From NCBI GenBank assembly GCA_964384025.1, contig CAYLJJ010000016.1, positions 1 to 64,000 on the forward strand: DNA of 64,000 nt. Direction: 5' to 3'. Positions 27,501 to 35,227 of this stretch are shown one piece after another (positions within the stretch are counted from its first letter, which is position 1; each line of letters begins with the position of its first letter). Source of the stretch: CAYLJJ01 sp964384025. Lineage in GTDB: Bacteria; Myxococcota_A; Bradymonadia; UBA7976; UBA1532. Under the pieces are notes generated by a model. It saw only the letters and a list, made by a program, of their open reading frames with translations, searched no databases and had not been told where the DNA came from. A program made the position numbers and the translations under genes.

Positions 27501-27953
27501 AGCGTAGATGCGATCGATCTGGCCGTCAATCGAGCCAGCGAGCTGCGCCTGAGCAACCCAGCTGGAGATCGCTGGCTCAAATGGCCCATGCACCCTGACC
27601 GAACGGTCAACACCTGGTGGAACCATGCAGCTGGTGCTGCAGCGATCGCTGCAGCCTCTCAAGATGCAGTTACAACGGTCAATTACATGGGAAGCGATAC
27701 CGTCTGTTATCATAATAAGTATGGAATTATGGCACTGTCTGGCCATGGAGGAAGTTATCCATCTGCTACGATAAATACCAATGGAAATACTGGTGTAAAT
27801 GATTGGTGTATGGCAGTTGGAGTAATGCCAGAGGGGACCGATGCAAACGGCTTTACTAACAACTGGAATGGCTATGATGCGCCCTATACTGAAAACGGAT
27901 GGCCTAATGACAACTATAGAAACACTCCATTGATTTCGGTTTGGCTCCGCTAA
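24582..27953 (+). CDS. Secreted fibre-like protein 2, three fibrinogen-like modules
   Basis: Same plan as protein 1: signal peptide (ending near AAFAVP), head, 180-residue five-repeat stalk, then RLGVGVSPETQAHIGG and GMIYFNTQTKEFLGYDGQNW. Three fibrinogen-like modules follow, opening at Cys codons 25896, 26613 and 27261. Module A has VWCDMTTDDGGWMVV. Module B has AYCDMDVDQGAWIRL, in which the usual GGW is GAW. Module C has LFCDMGRDGGGWTLV and a private tip with TWWNHAAGAAAIAAASQD, ending SVWLR. The start is ATG 24582, with AGGAGG at 24571-24576 at good spacing; ATG 24579 is too close. The gene begins 63 bases after the first fibre gene, so one transcript is likely. Module A and the tip are AT-richer than the stalk. 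Confidence 0.82.
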   Translation: MPRKLLFLLLWSGAAFAVPNIVRQEGYLLDDQEQLIEGVTNLRFSLYEQLVGGAALWSEEHQVEILKGHYAVDLGSLNPLPSFQVEGGLYLSLSLEGVELQPRYAFQSSPYALVCDNAIGDLRISSLLIGDQQVIDDTGHWVGPAVGNITGGGYATPEALLAALQGVDGQGSGLNTDLLDDLDSSAFLRTGEDLIASLLGIAGEGSGLNADRLDGLDSTEFYSTGLQVVHSLGGEIGDGSGLNFDRLDGLEGDQLYHSGEQVLLALQGLGGAGSSLNADLLDGMENADFLIRNDPSLNDELMQMIVPLGGEGSGLDVDELDGLDSSLFMRTDADTGTVGDLSVGMDLEVGADLNLGADAQLSGNAKLDTRLGVGVSPETQAHIGGDLRADLIILNPLNNAPLTPQSGMIYFNTQTKEFLGYDGQNWRKLNSSGKIYANCQSIKEENPNSADGLYWIDPKNNDNPIQVWCDMTTDDGGWMVVARASETNGAGGDYEFRAAVGDHSLIGMHFDHGSPMDAQYTIGLEQLIPNEQKNIDIQYYCYDRRNPVGTNYWTKAINIDVDQLRVDLAANNPDLLYNSHIINKDGDEADGFFAFFHRERVNGLQCGNSHAGQSGMKFDCGQNGQNARVPGIVWYLTHYDGNYSEVNSCGTVGGSIMPYYAGEVRIRWDWKDLPYESCQAIREAHPEAISQAYWIDVDGNGPLTAINAYCDMDVDQGAWIRLNLFSRQWGNSQGFGSDPLGGYGERVNGANSQRSLDNLNSCVGDSQVNLQWADERGQILSAEHIAALNLRITEGFTTDYRIFDADGGGDWDKIKGCHEGQVVMWGDGDERENGANQQWVGPYAVDHLTGIFTIGIYAGNSDASGYNASLPQHWYFRALDSSLGSSPEKAAPSCLKIKQVTGLNQDGVYWLDLDGLQGGAAPVRLFCDMGRDGGGWTLVGQINVQDNVYSGWLRSYRDVQALQTPEILAGDWASVDAIDLAVNRASELRLSNPAGDRWLKWPMHPDRTVNTWWNHAAGAAAIAAASQDAVTTVNYMGSDTVCYHNKYGIMALSGHGGSYPSATINTNGNTGVNDWCMAVGVMPEGTDANGFTNNWNGYDAPYTENGWPNDNYRNTPLISVWLR
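25032..25571 (+). repeat. Five-repeat stalk of fibre protein 2 (180 codons)
   Basis: GGGY to FMR again spans exactly 540 bases. The five cores are SGLNTDLLDD, SGLNADRLDG, SGLNFDRLDG, SSLNADLLDG and SGLDVDELDG. Confidence 0.85.
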
Positions 27954-27986
27954 AGCCTGATCTGCTCTTGGTCCTTTGGAGGCACC

Positions 27987-30900
27987 ATGCACCGAATACT
28001 GCTTGTTCTATCGCTCTGCTCAGGCATCGCCCTGGCTCTCCCTAAGACCTTATCCCAGGAGGGTTATCTACAGGATGCACAGGGCCAAGCCTTAGAGGGG
28101 GAGGTCACCCTCAGCTTCTCTCTCTACGCTCAGGAGTTGGGGGGCCTCGCTCTCTGGACCGAAGAGCACTCAGTCCAGGTGGCCTTAGGCTACTACTCAG
28201 TCGACCTCGGTGCTCAAGTCCCGCTGCCTTCTCTCGATCAGGTTGGCGCCCTCTACTTGGGGATCAAGATCAACGGGACAGCTGAGATGCAGCCTCGTCA
28301 TCGCCTACACAGCGTCCCCTTCGCCCTGCTCTGTGAAGAGGCTACTGGGGACCTTCATCCCCAGACAGTTTGGGTGAATGGACAACAGATCATCGATGCG
28401 GGTGGACACTGGGTTGGACCCGCAGTGGAGAACATCGAAGGGGGAGGTTATACCACCCCCGAGACTCTACTCTTGGCCCTGCGCAGCGTAGATGGCCCAG
28501 GCACAGATCTAAACAGCGACACCCTGGATGGGTTTCAAGCAGAAGAGTTTGTTCAGGATGGTGAGCAAGTGTTGGATCGCCTACGGGGGCATGGAGGAGA
28601 AGGATCTGGTTTAAACGTCGATCTGCTCGATGGTCTGGATCATTCAGATCTCTACCACACTTCAGCCCAGGTGATACAAAGCTTACAGGGTCTGGGAGGA
28701 GCAGGTTCAGGTCTAAATGCTGATCGCCTAGATGGTAAAGACAGCAGCGAGTTTTACACCACTGGAGAGCATCTGATTCAGGCCTTACAGGGACTTGGAG
28801 GTGATGGGAGCGGGCTGAACGCAGACCTGATCGATGGTTTGGACAGCGCCGACCTCCTCAACCGCAATGATCCCAACCTGGAGGGCCAGATTTTTCAGCT
28901 CCTCTTAAACGGAGGGGGTGAAGCTTCTGGGCTCAACGCAGACACTCTGGATGGCATCGATAGCGCTGAGTTTATGCGCGTTGATACTCATACTGGAACC
29001 TCTGGTGCGCTCTCTGTTGCGCTCAACATGCAGGTAAACGGGGGGGTTCTCTTGGGCGGTGATCTTCAGGTCGCAGGTGAGGCCCTCGTCGATGGTGCTT
29101 TGGCGATCGGTCTGGAGATCCCTGAAGCCAAGCTCCATGTACAGGGCGCGGTTAAGAGCAACACCTTCACCCTGGCCCCCAGCGGAGCCAACAATGCGCC
29201 CCAGCCAGGGATGATCTACTTCAACGCTCAGACCCACGATTTTATGGGTTATGACGGCCAGGGTTGGGTGCTCCTCAACAGCAGTACTTCAACCCAAACG
29301 AGCTGCTTGGAGATCAAGAGAGCAGATCCCAACGCAGCGGACGGCCTCTATTGGATCGATCCCAAGGGAGATGGTCTGGAGGTTCAAGTGTGGTGCGATA
29401 TGACCACAGATGGTGGGGGTTGGATGGTGGTAGGCCGAGCTTCAGAGACCAATGGGGTTGGAGGCGACTACGAGTTTCGTGCTGCGGTTGGTGCTCACAG
29501 CCTCCTGGGGATGAGCTTTGATCATGGCGGTCCGACCGATCCTCAGTACACTCTAGGGCTGGATAAGCTTATTCCTGACAATCAGATGAGCTTAGATATC
29601 CAGTATTATTGCTATGATAGCCGTGATCCAGGAGGAACAAATTTTTGGATTAAAGCTGAAGGGATTGATGCCAACCAACTACAGTCAGATCTAAGCATAG
29701 ATAATCCAGACTTTCTCTATGACGCACAAATCACCAATAAAGATGGTATAGAGGCTAATGGACTCTATGCATTTTTCCATAGGGAGAGAGTAGCTGGTCT
29801 TCAATGCGGTAACAGCTATGCTGGTCAAAATGGAATGAAATTTGATTGTAGTTCAAATGGACAGGCTGCTCGTACCCCCGGAATTGTATGGTATTTGACT
29901 CATTATGATGGGAACTACAGCGAAGTCAATTCTTGTGGTCCAGTCGGTGGTGGTGTTATGCCATACTATGCAGGTGAAGTGCGCATTCGTTGGGATTGGG
30001 ATACTGTTCCCTATGAAAGCTGCCAGATGATTCTGTCCCAGAAACCTGATGCACCCAGCCAAGAATATTGGATCGATATAGATGGAGGTGGCCCTCTTTC
30101 TCCCTTCCAGGCCTACTGTGATATGGACACAGATGGAGGTGGATGGATGCGCCTCAATCTTTTCAGCCGCCAATGGGGTAACAGCCAAGGATTTGGGAGT
30201 GATCCTCTCGGCAGCTATGGAGAGCGGATCAGCGGTGTAAGTTCTAAAGGCGCTTTGGACAACCTAAACAGCTGCAATGGGGACAGCCAAGTTGCGCTCA
30301 AATGGACAGATAACAATGATCAACTCCTCAGCGCTGATCATATCGCAGCGCTTAATGCTCAGATCATCTCAGGCTTCACCACCGACTATCGCATCTTCGA
30401 CGCTGATGGAGGAGGAGATTGGGATAAAGTCAAGGGCTGCTATGATGGCCAAGTAGTGATGTGGGGTGATGGAGATGAGCAAGAGGGTGGAGCCAATCAA
30501 CAGTGGGTTGGCCCCTACGCGGTTGATCATCTCAGCGCCCTCTTTACCACCGGGATCTACGGAGGCAACTCCGACGCCAGCGGCTATAACGCTTCTCTTC
30601 CTCAATATTGGTACTTCCGTACCTCTAATCTAGGCCGGACCCCCAGCCGCGCAGCCTTAAGCTGTCTACAGATTAAAGAGGAATCTCAAACAACTCAAGA
30701 TGGAATGTACTGGCTTGACTTTGATGGATCTGGAGGAAATCCTCCTTCGCAATATCACTGTGATATGAATTTAGATGGAGGAGGCTGGACTTTGGTTACC
30801 CAAGATATGATCTTGGAGGAAGATAAACGAGGGGTTAATATTGGCTATGGAGCGGATGGAAATGGTGGCCTGATTATGACTGTTACGCCTACACGTGATG

Positions 30901-31331
30901 GCTGTGGAGGGAATGAGTCAGGGCACACAGTGCTCTTTGATGATTCTCTAGAGTGGACGCAGATTCGAGCTGACCATCGTTTTTATGGAGGGACCTCCTG
31001 CTGGAGCATCTTTGGACGATATGAGGGCTATGGTTTCGATGTAGGCGACACCCCTTCACCCAACCTACATGATTTTGATCCAGCTGAGGACTTGATCCGC
31101 GATCAGGTCAGGATGGGTGGAAGCTCAGGAGATGCCTTTTCGGGGATGATCCAGGCCTGTAACAATGAAGCCACCAACTTCTGGCATAGCGCTCGCGGTA
31201 ATGGAGAGCGTAGAGCCATCGTAATTCTACGTCGCGTAGATTTAGGGGCTCCAGCAGGCCTCTCCGCTGGGGTTTCATGCACCGATACCAACACAACCTC
31301 TTGGAAATATCAGAGCATCTACGTCAGATAG
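27987..31331 (+). CDS. Secreted fibre-like protein 3, three fibrinogen-like modules
   Basis: Closest relative of protein 2. Signal peptide (ending near IALALP), head, 180-residue stalk, beta-helix-like AIGLEIPEAKLHVQG and GMIYFNAQTHDFMGYDGQGW. Modules open at Cys codons 29304, 30021 and 30663. Modules A (VWCDMTTDGGGWMVVG) and B (AYCDMDTDGGGWMRL, then SRQWGNSQGFGSDPLG) align with protein 2 throughout, the A module at exactly the same length (717 bases). Module C starts alike (YHCDMNLDGGGWTLV) and then diverges into a different tip with a DDSLEWTQIRADHRFYGG region, ending SIYVR. Ribosome site GGAGG (27978-27982) precedes ATG 27987, 33 bases after the protein 2 stop. Confidence 0.82.
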   Translation: MHRILLVLSLCSGIALALPKTLSQEGYLQDAQGQALEGEVTLSFSLYAQELGGLALWTEEHSVQVALGYYSVDLGAQVPLPSLDQVGALYLGIKINGTAEMQPRHRLHSVPFALLCEEATGDLHPQTVWVNGQQIIDAGGHWVGPAVENIEGGGYTTPETLLLALRSVDGPGTDLNSDTLDGFQAEEFVQDGEQVLDRLRGHGGEGSGLNVDLLDGLDHSDLYHTSAQVIQSLQGLGGAGSGLNADRLDGKDSSEFYTTGEHLIQALQGLGGDGSGLNADLIDGLDSADLLNRNDPNLEGQIFQLLLNGGGEASGLNADTLDGIDSAEFMRVDTHTGTSGALSVALNMQVNGGVLLGGDLQVAGEALVDGALAIGLEIPEAKLHVQGAVKSNTFTLAPSGANNAPQPGMIYFNAQTHDFMGYDGQGWVLLNSSTSTQTSCLEIKRADPNAADGLYWIDPKGDGLEVQVWCDMTTDGGGWMVVGRASETNGVGGDYEFRAAVGAHSLLGMSFDHGGPTDPQYTLGLDKLIPDNQMSLDIQYYCYDSRDPGGTNFWIKAEGIDANQLQSDLSIDNPDFLYDAQITNKDGIEANGLYAFFHRERVAGLQCGNSYAGQNGMKFDCSSNGQAARTPGIVWYLTHYDGNYSEVNSCGPVGGGVMPYYAGEVRIRWDWDTVPYESCQMILSQKPDAPSQEYWIDIDGGGPLSPFQAYCDMDTDGGGWMRLNLFSRQWGNSQGFGSDPLGSYGERISGVSSKGALDNLNSCNGDSQVALKWTDNNDQLLSADHIAALNAQIISGFTTDYRIFDADGGGDWDKVKGCYDGQVVMWGDGDEQEGGANQQWVGPYAVDHLSALFTTGIYGGNSDASGYNASLPQYWYFRTSNLGRTPSRAALSCLQIKEESQTTQDGMYWLDFDGSGGNPPSQYHCDMNLDGGGWTLVTQDMILEEDKRGVNIGYGADGNGGLIMTVTPTRDGCGGNESGHTVLFDDSLEWTQIRADHRFYGGTSCWSIFGRYEGYGFDVGDTPSPNLHDFDPAEDLIRDQVRMGGSSGDAFSGMIQACNNEATNFWHSARGNGERRAIVILRRVDLGAPAGLSAGVSCTDTNTTSWKYQSIYVR
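28440..28979 (+). repeat. Five-repeat stalk of fibre protein 3 (180 codons)
   Basis: Third instance of the 540-base GGGY-to-FMR block. The cores are TDLNSDTLDG, SGLNVDLLDG, SGLNADRLDG, SGLNADLIDG and SGLNADTLDG. Confidence 0.85.
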
Positions 31332-31335
31332 CGCC

Positions 31336-31650
31336 TTAGAGATCGTCGGCGGGCTCCCAGCAGCGTTCCTCTACACAGAGGCAGCTACCTGGGCACTCTA
31401 GGTTGTGTAGACAGGGCTCAATACAGCTCCCTGCGAAGCAGAGGCGAAGGCCCTGGCACTCCTCATCCTACGCGCAGATCTCTGGCTCTCGACAGAGGCT
31501 ATCCTCCTTACAGCGCTGCTCTCCTGGGTAGGGGCGTGTCTCATGGCAGGGCTCGCTCCGCTGCTCTCCGGTTCAAGGTGAACAGCCCACAAAGAGATCT
31601 AAGGAACGTGGCGTGGTATGGGAGTTCAGATCGCCATCTAACTTCTGAGA
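31336..31650 (-). pseudogene. Decayed Cys-rich protein remnant
   Basis: On the minus strand one frame reads as a Cys-rich secreted-type segment with spaced cysteines: SEPCHETRPYPGEQRCKED, SLCREPEICA, EECQGLRLCFAGSC, LECPGSCLC, EERCWEP. It ends at TAA (31338-31336). Two in-frame stops break it: TGA after FVGCSP and TAG after PEICA. No start codon or ribosome site is evident upstream before a third stop near 31651. The Cys spacing is what remains of a disulfide-rich domain of the type common in secreted proteins of these bacteria. It lies between the last fibre gene and the helicase gene. Confidence 0.6.
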
Positions 31651-31675
31651 TCATTTGGCCGGAGAGGAGTCTCAA

Positions 31676-33751
31676 ATGGCCCCAGAACTAAACTCAGTCC
31701 AGCGCCGCGCAGTGGAGCATCTGGGCAGCCCCCTCCTGGTCTTAGCCGGGGCAGGGACAGGGAAGACACGGGTAGTGACCCAACGTATCCTCTGGCTGCT
31801 GCATAAAGGGGTCCCTCCTCAAAATATCCTGGCTCTGACCTTCAGCAATAAAGCTGCCCAAGAGATGCGCTCCCGTATCCTGGCCGATCTTCAAGATCAA
31901 GAGATTCAGGGCCTTCATGTCAGCACCTTTCATAGCCTGGGTGCTCGCTTCCTACGCCAACATGCGTCCGAGTTTGGGCGCAGCCCTCGCTTCCTGATCT
32001 ATGATGAGCGGGAGCAACTTAGGCTGATCCATCAGCTCCTCAAGCTGCAGGGTCGCGAGCAGGCACGGACTGAGGCTCGCAGCATTCAAGGGGCGATCGA
32101 AGAGGCCCGCAATCGAGGGCTGAGCGCGGATCAGGCGATCTCAGCTCTGACTGATTTGGATATGAAGGCCCTGGGGCGGCGCTATGAGCTTCAACTTCAG
32201 CTCGCCAACGCCTTTGACTTTGGTGATCTCATCCGTTGCCCTGCGCTCTTGATGGCCCGAGACCCTCAGCTCTCTATCGCCTACCAGCGGCGCTGGCCCT
32301 GGGTCCTGGTGGATGAGTTTCAAGATACCAACGAGGCTCAACATAGCTGGCTTAGCCTCTTGGCCCCTCCTGGAAGCAACCTGACGGTGGTGGGAGATGA
32401 GGATCAGGCGATCTATGGTTGGCGGGGTGCGCGTATGGAGCACATCCTTGAGTTTGATCAGAGCTGGCCCTCAGCTCTGATCCTACGCCTGGAGCAGAAC
32501 TACCGCAGCAGCCCTCAGATCCTGAAGGTCGCCAACGCCCTTATCCACCATAACCAGATGCGTTTGGGTAAGCGACTCTGGACTCAGCGAGCCCCTGGCC
32601 CTGAGCCGGTGATCTATCGAGCTGAAGATGGAAGAGCTGAAGCGCGCTGGATCGCGAGCTCTATTCGCAAGCTCTCTGAGGAGGAGGGGCGCTCCCTGAG
32701 CGAGATAGCCATCCTCCTGCGCAGCAACAGCCTATCTCTGCCTCTAGAAGAGGCTCTGCCCCTCTTTGGGCTGCCCTATCAGCTGCTCAGGGGTCGCTCC
32801 TTCTACGAGCGAGCAGAGATCCGTGATGCCCTGGCCTATCTGCGCCTGCTCCTCAATCCCCAGGATGATCTAGCCTTTACCCGAGTGATCAACACTCCAA
32901 GGCGGGGGGTGGGCGCCAAGAGCCTTGAGCGCCTCCAAGAGGGTGCTCAAGCCCGGAACCACTCTCTGATGGCTGAGGCTCAGCTCAGCCTCCTCCAGAT
33001 CAAGGGTCGCGCTCGTAAGGGGATCCAGCACTTTCTGACCCTCTTTGAGGAGATAGGGGCTCTGAAAGGCTGTGGCTTGAGGGCGCGTTGCCAACAGCTC
33101 TTAAAGGAAGCCGGGCTGCTCAAAGAGGAGATCCCAGAGGGGCCTAAGGCGGAGGAGGAGCGACAGCGGCAGGATAGCCTATTTCAGCTTTTGCTCAGCC
33201 TGAGCCGCTATGAGGAGGAGACCAAAGCCCCTGAACTCTCCGGTTTCCTGGAGAATCTGAGCTTGATGGGTGACCAGGATGGTGACACAGAGGAGGAGGT
33301 GGAGGCGGTACAGATCGTCACAGTACATGGGGCTAAGGGCCTGGAGTTCCCTGTCGTCTTTCTCTTGGGTCTAGAGGAGGATCTCTTTCCCCATCGCTGG
33401 AGTCAGGGTGAGGAGGGTCTCGAAGAGGAGCGTAGGCTCTGCTATGTAGCCCTCACTCGAGCCCAAGAGCAGCTCTTCCTGAGCTATGCCTACAGGCGCA
33501 GGCTCTTTGGAGATCATCAAAAGGCAGGACCCAGCCGCTTCCTCTTTGAGCTGAGCGAGCGCCCTTGGGGGCTCTCCACTCCTCAGCCACCAGCTCGTAT
33601 AGGCCAGGGCTTTCCTTCTGGAACAAAGGTCTACCACAGCTACTTTGGCCGAGGAGAGGTGCTTGCTCAAAGCTCCAGTGGGGCGGTCACCGTTCAGTTT
33701 CAGGGTCGCCCTCCTCTGAACCTGGCGCCTCGTTTCCTGCAACAGGAGTGA
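31676..33751 (+). CDS. UvrD/PcrA/Rep-type superfamily 1 DNA helicase
   Basis: 3'-5' ATP-driven DNA helicase for repair or replication restart. From ATG 31676 (GGAGAGGAG upstream) it has 691 residues. Motifs: Q-motif LNSVQRRAV, Walker A AGAGTGKT (~24-31), Ia FSNKAAQEM, II VDEFQDTNEAQ, III GDEDQAIYGWRG, IV LEQNYRSS, V TVHGAKGLEF and VI CYVALTRAQEQLFLS. The C-terminal tail GTKVYHSYFGRGEVL is the PcrA/UvrD-type tail, linked in that family to RNA polymerase contact. I cannot choose between UvrD, PcrA and Rep. Its last 65 bases overlap rlmE on the other strand. Confidence 0.93.
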   Translation: MAPELNSVQRRAVEHLGSPLLVLAGAGTGKTRVVTQRILWLLHKGVPPQNILALTFSNKAAQEMRSRILADLQDQEIQGLHVSTFHSLGARFLRQHASEFGRSPRFLIYDEREQLRLIHQLLKLQGREQARTEARSIQGAIEEARNRGLSADQAISALTDLDMKALGRRYELQLQLANAFDFGDLIRCPALLMARDPQLSIAYQRRWPWVLVDEFQDTNEAQHSWLSLLAPPGSNLTVVGDEDQAIYGWRGARMEHILEFDQSWPSALILRLEQNYRSSPQILKVANALIHHNQMRLGKRLWTQRAPGPEPVIYRAEDGRAEARWIASSIRKLSEEEGRSLSEIAILLRSNSLSLPLEEALPLFGLPYQLLRGRSFYERAEIRDALAYLRLLLNPQDDLAFTRVINTPRRGVGAKSLERLQEGAQARNHSLMAEAQLSLLQIKGRARKGIQHFLTLFEEIGALKGCGLRARCQQLLKEAGLLKEEIPEGPKAEEERQRQDSLFQLLLSLSRYEEETKAPELSGFLENLSLMGDQDGDTEEEVEAVQIVTVHGAKGLEFPVVFLLGLEEDLFPHRWSQGEEGLEEERRLCYVALTRAQEQLFLSYAYRRRLFGDHQKAGPSRFLFELSERPWGLSTPQPPARIGQGFPSGTKVYHSYFGRGEVLAQSSSGAVTVQFQGRPPLNLAPRFLQQE

Positions 33752-34316
33752 TCCCCTGCGCGATCATAAACAGCTCCACGCTCTCGCTGCGAGTGCTCTT
33801 GGGCTTAAAGCGCTTAAAGCGCCGCGCTTGAGGCCGGATCTCCCGCACCAACTCCTCCAGCTCTGGGCCTTCGAAGACCTTGGCGACAAAGGCACCTCCA
33901 GGCTCCAGCAGTCGTTGACTCAGCGTCCAGGCCCGCCGCACCAGCTCTACTGAGCGCACATGATCTCTAAAGCGCTGCCCGCTGGTAGCGGGGGCCATAT
34001 CGCTGAGGATCACATGAAAGCCCCCGCCCAATAGCTCAGCGCTGATCTGATAGATGTCAGCTTTTAAAACTCTCAGGTTGGGCGCGGAGATCGGCGATAT
34101 CGCCTTAAGATCAACCCCAACAACCTCACCTTTAGGACCCACCGCTTTAAGGGCGTGCTGAAGCCAGGAGCCGGGAGAGCAGCCCAGATCTAAGACCCGC
34201 TGTCCTCGCCTGATGAGCTGAAAGCGGCGATCGATCTCCTGTAGTTTATAGACGCTGCGTGCATGAAAACCCTCTCTACGAGCGCGGCGGCTGAATCCAT
34301 CGGGGTGTCTGCGCAT
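33687..34316 (-). CDS. rlmE: 23S rRNA (uridine 2552) 2'-O-methyltransferase RlmE
   Basis: FtsJ/RrmJ-family methyltransferase that methylates the ribose of U2552 in the 23S A-loop late in 50S assembly. Its 209 residues show the SAM site LDLGCSPGSWLQ (~43-54) and the K-D-K-E tetrad: Lys24, Asp106 (LSDMAPATSG), Lys146 (FVAKVFEG) and Glu181 (SVELF). The last ~20 residues (from GITPVAGNEAPG) go beyond the usual domain and are encoded in the antisense overlap with the helicase gene. The ATG is 34316, with the unassigned 347-base gap upstream. Confidence 0.93.
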   Translation of the reverse strand: MRRHPDGFSRRARREGFHARSVYKLQEIDRRFQLIRRGQRVLDLGCSPGSWLQHALKAVGPKGEVVGVDLKAISPISAPNLRVLKADIYQISAELLGGGFHVILSDMAPATSGQRFRDHVRSVELVRRAWTLSQRLLEPGGAFVAKVFEGPELEELVREIRPQARRFKRFKPKSTRSESVELFMIAQGITPVAGNEAPGSEEGDPETER

Positions 34317-34663
34317 AGGAGCAGAGTGAGGGCTCTATGGCGAGAGGGCAAGCTTTCTGGCCTTCCTAAGCAGCCTCTGAGGCTTCAGGCACTTTGAGCG
34401 AGCATAAAGAGAGCGACGTGGCCTTGATGGATGCTCTATGAGTCGAGCATCTGTATAGGTGGTGAGGTCGTTTTGGGGAGGTGTGTTTGGCGTCCAGACG
34501 CATCACAGACGCGCTTCATATTCCCAACGCGGCTTGACTATAAAATTACTCGGTCTTGTTCAGCCGAGTTTGCTCAGACCAGCACAGGCTCATCTAATCG
34601 CTGGATCTGAGCCTTGAAACTCCCCTCATATCATGGCATCAGGGCTCACTCAGTGATGAACCG
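34317..34663. other. Intergenic gap between rlmE and the DUF2760 gene
   Basis: A 347-base divergent region. No convincing open frame is seen; the longest start-to-stop reading checked on the minus strand gives fewer than 30 residues. It contains TTGACT (34534-34539) without a good -10 at proper spacing. A 6-bp inverted repeat ACTCGG/CCGAGT (34548-34553, 34564-34569) overlaps the same area. Promoters for both flanking genes probably lie here. Confidence 0.4.
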
Positions 34664-35224
34664 ATGGACTCCAAGATGAACCCGGAACAGACCAGCCTCA
34701 AGCGTCGGCTCTTGACCGCCCTTCTCCTACCCTGGAGAGTCATCTCCGACATCAAGTTGGCCGTCAAGGCCCAAAAGCTCCTCGATTACGATGAGTCTGT
34801 GGTCACTCGACCTGTAGAGATCAAGCCCTCAAGCCCCCCTCCACCAGACTACAGCAGCGCCCTCCAGCTCCTGCGCATCCTCCAGAGAGAGGGGCGCTTT
34901 ATCGACTTCCTTCAGGAGGACCTCTCCGATTTCCCCGATGAGGATGTAGGGGCAGCCGCCCGCGTAGTTCATGAGGGCTGTCAGCGTGCGCTTAGGGACT
35001 ATCTACATATCGAGAGCTTACGGAAAGAGGAGGAGGGCGATGTGATCCTTCTTCAACCGGGCTTTGATCCCAACTATGTGCAACTCACAGGGAATGTGGG
35101 CGGAGAGCCCCCCTTTCAGGGACACCTAGCTCATCATGGCTGGCAGGTGAAAGAGATCAAGCTGCCCCGGCTCTCTGAGGATCAAGATCCAACCATCTTG
35201 GCAGCCGCTGAAGTGGAGATGTAG
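34664..35224 (+). CDS. DUF2760 domain protein
   Basis: 186 residues, cytoplasmic, no signal peptide. The recognisable DUF2760 part covers ~65-186: LQLLRILQREGRFIDFLQED, then YVQLTGNVGGEPPFQGHLAH and GWQVKEIKLPRL. The first 60 residues are amphipathic and basic. The family has no known enzyme activity and is typically coded just before Hsp70-like genes, as here (3 bases to the next start). A co-factor or client-recruiting role for the two Hsp70s is inferred from that linkage. Confidence 0.8.
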   Translation: MDSKMNPEQTSLKRRLLTALLLPWRVISDIKLAVKAQKLLDYDESVVTRPVEIKPSSPPPPDYSSALQLLRILQREGRFIDFLQEDLSDFPDEDVGAAARVVHEGCQRALRDYLHIESLRKEEEGDVILLQPGFDPNYVQLTGNVGGEPPFQGHLAHHGWQVKEIKLPRLSEDQDPTILAAAEVEM

Positions 35225-35227
35225 ATC

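Noticed and set aside
27264..27992. 242-residue minus-strand frame opposite the end of fibre gene 2
   Set aside because: Antisense to a well-supported domain (DGGGWTLV module) and without any recognisable feature.
21918..31331. Fibre genes as prophage tail fibres
   Set aside because: All three have signal peptides and there is no phage structural, lysis or integrase gene nearby; only the shaft repeats are phage-like.
21918..31331. Diversity-generating retroelement acting on the fibre tips
   Set aside because: No reverse transcriptase, template repeat or accessory gene is present in the window.
31398..31592. 64-residue minus frame in the gap after fibre gene 3
   Set aside because: It lacks cysteines and motifs; a different minus frame in the same place gives the Cys-rich remnant.
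31400..31602. Stop codons in the Cys-rich frame read as selenocysteine or recoded
   Set aside because: Both a TGA and a TAG interrupt it, there is no start, and no insertion element was seen; decay is simpler.
34317..34663. Small gene between rlmE and the DUF2760 gene
   Set aside because: Only very short readings exist, without ribosome site or composition bias.
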